Assembly (NCBI RefSeq): GCF_051251085.1
Contig: NZ_JBPCZH010000001.1
Coordinates: forward strand, 310,001 to 374,000
Direction: 5' to 3'
DNA: 64,000 nucleotides
Origin: Cernens ardua
GTDB lineage: Bacteria > Pseudomonadota > Gammaproteobacteria > Pseudomonadales > Halomonadaceae
Positions 45,590-52,826 of this stretch are shown here, piece after piece (the stretch's first letter is position 1; each line of letters starts with the position of its first letter). A program made the translations under genes and the position numbers. Under the pieces are notes generated by a model that was given only the letters and a program-made list of their open reading frames with translations, searched no databases and was not told where the DNA came from.

Positions 45590-48166
45590 CTACCCGTCAG
45601 CCGGTGCCAGTGCAGCTTTCCGTTGCCCACTTAGTGTTGCCAATGCACGTGTAGCATCGGCCCCATGAGGTAGAAGCAGATAACGCGGCTTCCAAACAGG
45701 ATTAAAGCGACGAACAAACTGACGTAATCGTGTTTCCCCTTTTCCACCCAAGTGACACGTCGTCGCATTCAATGCCAGCGTCAATACACCAAGATGCCCC
45801 AACCGTACAGGGAGGACGGGCATACTGCCCAGACTCAGGCGAACAAGCTTCTCGCGTTGCGATTCCTTCGCCAAACTGGCTATCAACCATTGCGCATAAC
45901 TGTCACTGTGGGCAGAATCAGGCATATAATGCAGCGTGTCCAGAACACGGGTATCTGCCTGCGGTGTTTCGAGAACACAGACAAAGGCGACTATCTCTCC
46001 CCCATCACGTCCTTTTTCACGCACGATCGCAATATGTGTATGAACGAATTCCGAGGTGGGTTCGCTAGTGCTGACTTCCACACGACTGAGCGGTTGTTGG
46101 CTCCACTGTAGACAAAGGGCCTGCAGCGTATCGATATCCACCTCGCGGGACGGAATCAATTCAAAAGAGAGCCGTGATGCCACATCCAAAGCCACCGGAG
46201 GCAAGGCTTCTTCATTAAAATACGCCAGCTCGATCAGAGCCTCCTCAGCAACACGCACCGGATAGAGCCCAATGTCCTGGTAAAGGGGCATGTCTTCACC
46301 CGATACAGGATAGAAAAGCGGAATATGATGATGTTCATCACTCAGATCACGAAAATCCCAGCGCAGAGACGCCTGATCCTGCATGGACCCTGTAGGTCCG
46401 CCCAACGCCAATAGATACTCACCCACCACTTTATAGCCAATGAATGCTGAAAAATCCTGATTAAACAGAAAATGCGTAGATAGCGTCGAGGACATGATAC
46501 TTTCGGGCTGGTCTGAATGCTCGGCAATGTCGAAGGCATGCTGCCTAACGCGATCACTGGCCGGTGACAAGGGCTTCACGTGTGAACGCATTTGCCACAA
46601 CGCCACGATTATACAGAGTAAAACACCACTACCCAGTACACTCCGAAGAGCACGAGACATATCCGCAAAGGGGGCGAACTGCCACCAGAGCAGGCTGCGA
46701 TATGGCACATCCTGATAAATATAGAGCGTCAGCCATAATGAAACCGCAACACACCCCGCACTCATCCACAGTACAGAAGCAGAAAGCAGATGATGCTTGA
46801 GTGATGATGTGCGGTAAAAAGCCCGCTTGAATACGATCAATGCAATGGCTGCAACAAAGAGAAGAATAGCCTGCGGAATATCCAGTCCCTTCAGTAATGA
46901 GCCGATAGAGGCCAGTAGCAGAATACAGACGCTCCACCCCCAGGCACGAGCCAGGCGCCGACGTAATCCTCTCGCCATCAGCAGGCACAAAAGCCCCAAC
47001 AGTCCGACACAAAAATGCGAGAGTTCGAGGACGGCGGGTGGCACCCAACGTAGCAACAGGGCCATACGAAAACCGTATTCCGGCATGACATTGGAGAGTT
47101 CGAGGAGGAGTCCGCAAAAGAACAGGATCAGCGAGAGGACGCCCGGAGCCAATCCGGCATTAAGCTGCACATCCTGCCGTCGCTGAATCATACGACGCCC
47201 TTCACTGATCAGTAATGTCAGGCAGGACAGCAACAATGGAAGAACGATATATATGGCCCGATACAGTACCAGCGCCGCGGTCAAGGGTGCCGCCCCCACA
47301 ATATGGGAGAACGAAGACAGCATGATCGCTTCAAATACACCGATACCACCGGGCACATGGCTAAGTACGCCTGCCGCAAGTGCCAACAGATAAATCAGCA
47401 GAAAAGTGCTGAATGGCGGGTGGTGCGGAAGGAGGAGATAAAGAACTGTTGCAGAGCCAACTACATCGCCGAGGGTAATCAGCAGCTGCAATAGGGATAT
47501 ACGCAGGCTGGGCAATCGCCACGCCCAGTTGCCCAATGCATAAAGGCGAGAATCCTCGGACGGTTTTTCATCCTGACGACGTAAAAGCAATATGACCAGC
47601 GCCACGGCATAAATGCCGAGCACCGAAGAAGCAATCCATACCACAAGGGGAGTGGGTATCCGCAATGCATCAGCCGCAGTCTCCACATCGATAAGGGCCG
47701 CTACGGCCGCAAGCACTGGCAGTGTCAACCCCAGCGCAAGACTCACAAAAACAGAAATACGCGCCACATCCGGGCCAGCCAGGCCATGTCGAAAGTAGAG
47801 CCGACATCGTACGGCACCACCGGAAAGCATGGATAACCCAATGGCATTGCCAATGGCCGAGGCACAGGTCCCGCCCATGACCATCACAGTCGAGGGAAGC
47901 CCTTTAACCCCGGCATAACGCAGCGCCGACCACTCGTACCCCACCAGCATAAGATAACTGAACATGGCGGCACCCATGGCCCCAGCCACTTCCAGTACAG
48001 AGACATTCAAGAAGGCATGCTTTAAAAGATGGGGGTTGACTTCATGCAACAGTCGCCAACAGACAGTAACCGCCAGACCAAACACCACTAGCGTCACCGC
48101 TATTCCCAGCGCATGACGATAACGCGCAACAAGGCCGCGTACTCGTGTGAATGGACTATCAGACAT
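45590..48166 (-). CDS. mprF: Phosphatidylglycerol lysyl/alanyl-transferase MprF
   Basis: Bifunctional membrane protein that aminoacylates phosphatidylglycerol from aminoacyl-tRNA and flips it, lowering envelope charge and raising resistance to cationic peptides. The N-terminal two thirds contain about 14 hydrophobic helices, including the flippase block GNAIGLSMLSGGAVRCRLYFRHGL and HVPGGIGVFEAI; the C-terminal cytoplasmic part is the GNAT-like synthase with LALGGPTGS and FNPVWKPRYLL near the end. 858 residues from the ATG at 48166. Whether Lys or Ala is transferred cannot be decided here; the Pseudomonas enzyme uses Ala. Confidence 0.92.
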   Translation of the reverse strand: MSDSPFTRVRGLVARYRHALGIAVTLVVFGLAVTVCWRLLHEVNPHLLKHAFLNVSVLEVAGAMGAAMFSYLMLVGYEWSALRYAGVKGLPSTVMVMGGTCASAIGNAIGLSMLSGGAVRCRLYFRHGLAGPDVARISVFVSLALGLTLPVLAAVAALIDVETAADALRIPTPLVVWIASSVLGIYAVALVILLLRRQDEKPSEDSRLYALGNWAWRLPSLRISLLQLLITLGDVVGSATVLYLLLPHHPPFSTFLLIYLLALAAGVLSHVPGGIGVFEAIMLSSFSHIVGAAPLTAALVLYRAIYIVLPLLLSCLTLLISEGRRMIQRRQDVQLNAGLAPGVLSLILFFCGLLLELSNVMPEYGFRMALLLRWVPPAVLELSHFCVGLLGLLCLLMARGLRRRLARAWGWSVCILLLASIGSLLKGLDIPQAILLFVAAIALIVFKRAFYRTSSLKHHLLSASVLWMSAGCVAVSLWLTLYIYQDVPYRSLLWWQFAPFADMSRALRSVLGSGVLLCIIVALWQMRSHVKPLSPASDRVRQHAFDIAEHSDQPESIMSSTLSTHFLFNQDFSAFIGYKVVGEYLLALGGPTGSMQDQASLRWDFRDLSDEHHHIPLFYPVSGEDMPLYQDIGLYPVRVAEEALIELAYFNEEALPPVALDVASRLSFELIPSREVDIDTLQALCLQWSQQPLSRVEVSTSEPTSEFVHTHIAIVREKGRDGGEIVAFVCVLETPQADTRVLDTLHYMPDSAHSDSYAQWLIASLAKESQREKLVRLSLGSMPVLPVRLGHLGVLTLALNATTCHLGGKGETRLRQFVRRFNPVWKPRYLLLPHGADATRALATLSGQRKAALAPADG

Positions 48167-48242
48167 GACAATCAAACCGGTATTCTATAGAAATAATAAA
48201 AACATTAGCCGTTCTGTACGAAATCATGGCCGCAGTCAATAC

Positions 48243-48824
48243 TTAGAGCCCTTTGGGCGCAAAGATACCGGGCGCATTTCGCCAATACCCTTTGTAATCC
48301 ATGCCAAAACCAAACACGTAACGGTCTTCCACGGTCAATTCACAATAGTCTGGCTTGAGACCTTCTACCGCTTTTCTATCGTGAGCCTTGTCCAGCAGGA
48401 CGGCCGTCGAAACACTCGCTGCTCCGGCCTTTTTGAAGTGCTCGATAATCGCCGCTAACGTCGCACCTTCATCAAGGATATCATCCACAATAACGACATG
48501 ACGCCCAGCTGCAGGACTCTCAGGAGACACACGCCAGAACAACTGCCCTCCACGAAGCTCGTTACGATACCGGGTTGCATGCAGGTAATCGATCTCAAGG
48601 GGAAATTCCAGACGTGTCAGCAGGTGGCCCGCTGTAATCAGTCCACCGTTCATGACGCTATAAAAGATGGGCAATTTATCGTGGAATTGGCGAGTCAGTT
48701 TCTCTGCCATGGTATCCAGTGCCTGTTCGATGCGTTGCAGGGACACCAGACAATCAGCTTCGTCCATCAGCTGCTTCATTTGCGTGGAAATTGTAGCGGT
48801 ATCAATCGATTCGGATGTGGGCAT
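48243..48824 (-). CDS. hpt: Hypoxanthine phosphoribosyltransferase
   Basis: Purine salvage enzyme. The PRPP loop VVIVDDILDEGATL, the early MNGGLITAGHLL and LHATRYRNE blocks, and the terminal FGMDYKGYWRNAPGIFAPKGL agree with the hpt of pseudomonads (185 residues there, 193 here from the ATG at 48824). Longer in-frame starts exist up to 48923 but none has a ribosome site and they exceed the family length. It lies between nagZ and mprF on the same strand, and nagZ-hpt adjacency is conserved in Pseudomonas. Confidence 0.94.
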   Translation of the reverse strand: MPTSESIDTATISTQMKQLMDEADCLVSLQRIEQALDTMAEKLTRQFHDKLPIFYSVMNGGLITAGHLLTRLEFPLEIDYLHATRYRNELRGGQLFWRVSPESPAAGRHVVIVDDILDEGATLAAIIEHFKKAGAASVSTAVLLDKAHDRKAVEGLKPDYCELTVEDRYVFGFGMDYKGYWRNAPGIFAPKGL

Positions 48825-48944
48825 AATACGTAATGACTGTGTTTTGTTTAGCATAAGTGGCATACAGGCGAACGGGGTGATGCTGACACCTGTAGAGCCT
48901 GTAAAAAGAGGTGATTTTATCAACCCCGTGGATTATAAGAAAAA

Positions 48945-49985
48945 CTAATAGCCATATTCACTGGCTGTTTTATTCAATGTATGGTGCGCCTCCAACCAGC
49001 GCGCATTATTCGCGAGCGCAGACAGCGCAGGTCTCTCCCGGGTATATCGCAATGCGTTCAACCGTTGCATGCTTCCATGCGGCTGGATACCCGCCGTGGC
49101 AGTAGCTTCCAGTACGGCCTCTGCTGCAGGTCGATCATTGCACATCAGCACCATGTCACACCCTGCTGCCAATGCCTTTTCTGCACGGGACACCGGGCCA
49201 CCGGCAAAATGAGCCCCTTGCATACTCATGTCATCCGAAAGGATGGCCCCATCGAAATTCAGTGCTTCGCGTAAATACGTTAACCATTTGCTGGAAAACC
49301 CTGCCGGTTCCTCAGAGAAGTCAGGATAGCGTACATGTGCCGGCATGACACCTGACAAACGTGTTGCCAAACGCGCAAAGGGAATCAAATCATGCCTTTC
49401 AAGGGTTGTAAAAGGACGAGGATCAACCGGCATCTCCAGATGTGAATCAGCCACCACGCCTCCATGGCCGGGATAATGCTTGCCAATCCCGGGCATCCCC
49501 CCTTCATTCAAGCCGGTAATCAACGCACCAGCCAACGTAACAACATGCTCTGGATTGGATGAGAATGAGCGCTCCCCAATGACCTTGCTACGATTGTCAT
49601 CCACATCCAGCACCGGAGCGAACGTAAAATCAAACCCACAGGCGGCCAGTTCCTGAGACATCAGCCAACCGGTATCCCTGACAAGAGACAGCGTTTTATC
49701 AGGGGTCTCTATATACAGTGATTCAAACGAACACATGGGGGGTATATGCGTAAGCCCTTCACGCAGCCGTTGAACGCGCCCTCCCTCATGATCTACCGCA
49801 ATCAGGATATCAGGGCGTACCGCACGAATATCATCACAGAGTGCTCTGGTTTGCTCGGGTGAAGTCATGTTACGGGCAAACAGGATGATTGCACCGACAG
49901 AAGGATGGCGCAAAATCTGCCGATCCCCCTCATCCAATGAGGTAGAACCGACATCAATCATGATTGGACCCGGTGCAGCACGCAT
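48945..49985 (-). CDS. nagZ: Beta-N-acetylhexosaminidase
   Basis: Cytoplasmic glycoside hydrolase family 3 enzyme of peptidoglycan recycling; releases GlcNAc from anhydro-muropeptides. Readable are DVGSTSLDEGDRQIL, VDHEGGRVQRLR, the KHYPGHGGVVADSH motif with the catalytic His, and LSDDMSMQGA with the nucleophile Asp. The ATG at 49985 has AAGGAG six bases upstream and yields the usual length (346). It is divergent from lexA. Confidence 0.95.
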   Translation of the reverse strand: MRAAPGPIMIDVGSTSLDEGDRQILRHPSVGAIILFARNMTSPEQTRALCDDIRAVRPDILIAVDHEGGRVQRLREGLTHIPPMCSFESLYIETPDKTLSLVRDTGWLMSQELAACGFDFTFAPVLDVDDNRSKVIGERSFSSNPEHVVTLAGALITGLNEGGMPGIGKHYPGHGGVVADSHLEMPVDPRPFTTLERHDLIPFARLATRLSGVMPAHVRYPDFSEEPAGFSSKWLTYLREALNFDGAILSDDMSMQGAHFAGGPVSRAEKALAAGCDMVLMCNDRPAAEAVLEATATAGIQPHGSMQRLNALRYTRERPALSALANNARWLEAHHTLNKTASEYGY

Positions 49986-50322
49986 GAAACGCTCCTTGTC
50001 AAGGTGTACCGATTTTCCCTGTTTATGACTATGCCATGGCACACATTGGTATGCGCAGAATGTCTGAACTCACCATAGCCCGAGGAAGACGTACGATAAA
50101 CACAAAAGATAATGGAGCGCTATTCTAGCGTTTCATGAAGGAAGGTACACGTAGAAATTAAATCTGATAGGCTTGGGGAGTGTCACCTCGAAATGACTAC
50201 AGGCAATCCGGGAAAACAACAAAACATTCGGGGATTAAGTTCTATAACAGCAATTGGACTTGCACTGTCAGCAATACTGGATACAATTACAGCTATTATT
50301 GATACAGCATAGGTTAATGGCA
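49986..50322. other. Divergent nagZ/lexA control region
   Basis: About 340 bases with no gene. The lexA promoter and operator are near its right end. The nagZ promoter must lie at its left end but cannot be fixed by eye. Confidence 0.5.
50260..50294 (+). promoter_or_regulatory. lexA promoter with overlapping LexA operator
   Basis: A -35-like TTGCAC (50260-50265), 16-base spacer and -10-like TACAAT (50282-50287) precede lexA. The operator TACTG-GATACAATTA-CAGCT (50275-50294) has the exact CTG-N10-CAG spacing and covers the -10 box, the layout expected for autorepression. Confidence 0.75.
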
Positions 50323-51081
50323 ATGACCCGACCCCTTACGCGCCGCCAACAGGAAGTTCTTGACCTCATCACCGAAACGGTGGCGACCCACGGGTATCCC
50401 CCCACTCGTGCAGAAATTGCCCGATCTCTCGGTTTTCGTTCGGCCAATGCTGCAGAAGAACATTTGAAAGCGCTAAAACGTAAAGGTGTTATCGAGATGA
50501 TACCGGGGGCTTCCCGTGGTATCAGGGTCGTATCATCCCATCTTGCAAAAACGCAAGGCGGGGATGAAAAAAATGCTGATAAAAGAAGTACCGATAAAAA
50601 AGGCGCACCCTCTTCGCAACATACCACCGCAAAATTTGTAACTCCCCAGCAGGAGGCTGCCAATGCATCTGATGCTCCGGCTGCCGAGGGGCTTGCCATC
50701 ATAGGGCAGGTAGCTGCCGGTAGCCCGGTATTGGCACAGGAGCATGTAGATCGCTATTGCCCACTTCCGCCGACCTTTTTCTCACCGAAGGCAGACTATC
50801 TTCTTCGGGTCAAAGGGCTCTCCATGCAGGATATCGGGATTTTGGATGGCGACTTGCTCGCTGTCCATCGTACCAGTGATGTTCGCAATGGACAGATTGT
50901 GGTTGCTCGTATTGGCGAAGACGTCACCGTCAAACGCTTTGAGCGTAAAGGCAGTAAAATACGTCTGTTGGCTGAAAACGCTGACTTTGCTCCTATTGAG
51001 GTAGATCCAAGCCAGGGCTTCGAAATAGAAGGCATTGGTGTAGGTGTTATTCGAGGAGATCAAGGCAGCGGCTTACACTAA
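50323..51081 (+). CDS. lexA: SOS repressor LexA with an extended linker
   Basis: Repressor of the DNA-damage response. The winged-helix N-terminus (1-70) has TRRQQEVLDLI, PPTRAEIARSLGFRSANAAEEHLKAL, nearly identical to E. coli in the recognition helix, so the operator should be E. coli-like. The C-terminal protease has the cleavage site VAAG (Ala132-Gly133), Ser167 in KGLSMQDIG and Lys204 in VTVKRF. Residues 71-122 form a polar linker about 45 residues longer than in E. coli, giving 252 instead of about 202 residues. I chose the ATG at 50323 over 50317 because AGG is at a better distance. No sulA follows, unlike in Pseudomonas. Confidence 0.95.
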   Translation: MTRPLTRRQQEVLDLITETVATHGYPPTRAEIARSLGFRSANAAEEHLKALKRKGVIEMIPGASRGIRVVSSHLAKTQGGDEKNADKRSTDKKGAPSSQHTTAKFVTPQQEAANASDAPAAEGLAIIGQVAAGSPVLAQEHVDRYCPLPPTFFSPKADYLLRVKGLSMQDIGILDGDLLAVHRTSDVRNGQIVVARIGEDVTVKRFERKGSKIRLLAENADFAPIEVDPSQGFEIEGIGVGVIRGDQGSGLH

Positions 51082-51496
51082 AACGAGGCATTATCGGTTT
51101 CACTACTAGTTACCGGTTTCACTCACTATAAGTGCAGGCCCAACACTCCCTGGCCGTGTGCCTGGGGGTGCTTCAATGATTACCCACTATTCCCCCTCTA
51201 CCGCCCCCCCCTAAAGCTCTCTTGAATACAGCTTCACGTTACTGGCCCCGCAGACAATTTTCCCAATATTTTTTCATACCACTCCTTATTCATAACCTCT
51301 GCGACTCATTGTAGGCTGGTCGCTATATATACATATACATTGACCAGCCATTGTGATCATGAAAGGGAGATATCAAGCAATCATTACGGATGAAATAATC
51401 ACCTTCATCGGTATCATGCCGAGTTAACCTGTGTAGCAAAATTCTTGAGAAAGCCGTGAATGACTTGACATCACATTAACGGAATATGCTAACAAT

Positions 51497-51620
51497 GAAG
51501 CGTAGAAGCGTAGAAGCGTAGAAGCGTAGAAGCGTAGAAGCGGAGAAGCGTAGAAGCGTAGAAGCGTAGAAGCGGAGAAGCGGAGAAGCGTAGAAGCGGA
51601 GAAGCGGAGAAACGGAGAAG
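51497..51620. repeat. Tandem array of 15 full copies of an 8-base unit
   Basis: Units GAAGCGTA (copies 1-5, 7-9, 12) and GAAGCGGA (6, 10, 11, 13, 14), then GAAACGGA (15) and a partial GAAG. The only variable position is T/G at base 7 except for one A. Because the unit is 8 bases, copy-number change alters the frame of anything reading through it. The array is 416 bases after lexA and 49 bases past the stop of the convergent 80-residue gene. Confidence 0.97.
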
Positions 51621-51627
51621 CCAATAT

Positions 51628-51656
51628 GCAGTGAATCATTCAGGATGATTCACTGC
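51628..51656. other. Perfect 12-base-pair hairpin
   Basis: GCAGTGAATCAT (51628-51639), loop TCAGG, and ATGATTCACTGC (51645-51656). There is no T-run on either side, so it is not a standard terminator; it could stabilise or end the transcript of the adjacent minus-strand gene, whose stop is 13 bases away. Confidence 0.7.
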
Positions 51657-51668
51657 CAACAATCATGA

Positions 51669-51911
51669 TCAATGCACTGTGACGTTATCACTTAACTCCT
51701 CGACCACTTCACCCTCTTCCCACAGTTTTGTGCGGGTAATGGCATGATCGATCATTTCACGCGCCACCTGAAAACGCGAATCACGTAGTAATTCCAGTGC
51801 ATCCTTGGAAAAGCGCACACTGACCAGCGCTTCACCTTCCCCCTCGGAGGGACGCAAAACCACCTCGCCATCAGGCAGTTCAACGATCTCAAGAATCGCA
51901 GTTTCAGACAT
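51669..51911 (-). CDS. Conserved hypothetical 80-residue acidic protein
   Basis: Small acidic protein MSETAILEIVELPDGEVVLR... with a ...VSVRFSKDALELL... middle and a helical AREMIDHAI segment. It resembles, from memory, the small hypothetical protein encoded between lexA/sulA and topA in pseudomonads. A GAGG ribosome site precedes the ATG. No domain or function is known to me; the regular alternation of acidic and hydrophobic residues and the clear ribosome site support it being real. Confidence 0.75.
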   Translation of the reverse strand: MSETAILEIVELPDGEVVLRPSEGEGEALVSVRFSKDALELLRDSRFQVAREMIDHAITRTKLWEEGEVVEELSDNVTVH

Positions 51912-52166
51912 TTTTCACCTCTTCGATAAGTTGAGCCATTCTGACACAAAAAAGCGTCGGCACCTCAACTCGCGTGCAGTTTCGACTTCACAGCGTTTAT
52001 AAAAATGCTCTCTTTTCGTACTCATGACACTTGATATCCACTCGCACAGATAATCATCAGCGAGAAGGCAAACACAGAGCGTACAAGGAAAAGGAATGGA
52101 TAAACGGCAAGCCAGATAACCTGATAATAACATTGTCCGTCGACAAACGACAAAGGTCAGATGACA

Positions 52167-52616
52167 TTACCACTCTTCAGCACCTTGCCGAAGTTCACTG
52201 GTCAATGCCTTCAAGTGCTTCAGTAGTGCCTGGAGGGGGACCGCATTGACATCGCTTTGGATCATGCCTGAGTTGACAGGTTGAGCAGTGGAGAGGCGCA
52301 ACAGCCGCCCAAGGCGTGAATCCAATACATGCAGCTCGCCTTGCGGCGTCAGCAATGCAGAGTACAGACGATGAAGATCCCCCCCTTCCGAATAATAGCG
52401 GGAGAGAAACTGGCGCCAATCAGTGCCAACATGTTCGCTGGGTTTGATAAATTCAGCAATCAGAGAGGCAATCCCCCGTTCAATCAATGCCGCAGCACCC
52501 TCTTCCAACGCGTCAGGCAATGGCCCGACAGACGCTCCGGAACGCTGCTGATCAGCCTCTTTCAGCAAACTTTCAGCATGGTAAAACCAGCGATTGGTTT
52601 GACGCGCGGTTTCCAT
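52167..52616 (-). CDS. DUF6586-like hypothetical protein
   Basis: A 149-residue mostly helical protein, METARQTNRWFYHAESLL.., with GAAALIERGIASLIAEF in the middle. The start at 52616 is decided by GGGGA seven bases upstream; a longer frame lacks a site. Position next to topA and composition match the DUF6586 protein found there in Pseudomonas; the match is from memory and position. No catalytic motif or membrane segment is visible. Function unknown. Confidence 0.7.
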   Translation of the reverse strand: METARQTNRWFYHAESLLKEADQQRSGASVGPLPDALEEGAAALIERGIASLIAEFIKPSEHVGTDWRQFLSRYYSEGGDLHRLYSALLTPQGELHVLDSRLGRLLRLSTAQPVNSGMIQSDVNAVPLQALLKHLKALTSELRQGAEEW

Positions 52617-52826
52617 TGGAAAATCCCCGATACTTCGTCGAAGCGACTGGCAAGTACTGCTCACTCAGATGCATGGATCTTACGCCGAGCAGCAATTGAT
52701 GTGCCCACCATCAACTTGCGACATGATACTTACAGGAGAAGCCTCTACCGCATGATGAATTATTCAATCAAATGGGGAGGCCCCAGAAAAAAGATCATCA
52801 ATTCCGATTATTTCTATGGGTGACCG

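Larger units (their letters stand above)
51082..51668. other. Spacer downstream of lexA carrying the 8-base repeat array
   Basis: About 590 bases without a gene. It contains the 8-base tandem array (51497-51620) and a perfect hairpin (51628-51656), both listed separately. sulA, which often follows lexA, is not here. No terminator with a T-run is evident for lexA. Confidence 0.55.

Noticed and set aside
50293..50309. Second LexA box in front of lexA
   Set aside because: CTAT...ACAG has the wrong first triplet and a spacing one base short.
51497..51620. CRISPR-like array
   Set aside because: The unit is 8 bases with no spacers, and no cas gene is in the window.
51915..52025. 36-codon frame ending just before the 80-residue acidic protein gene
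   Set aside because: No ribosome site; its end overlaps the ribosome site of the next gene and nothing supports translation.
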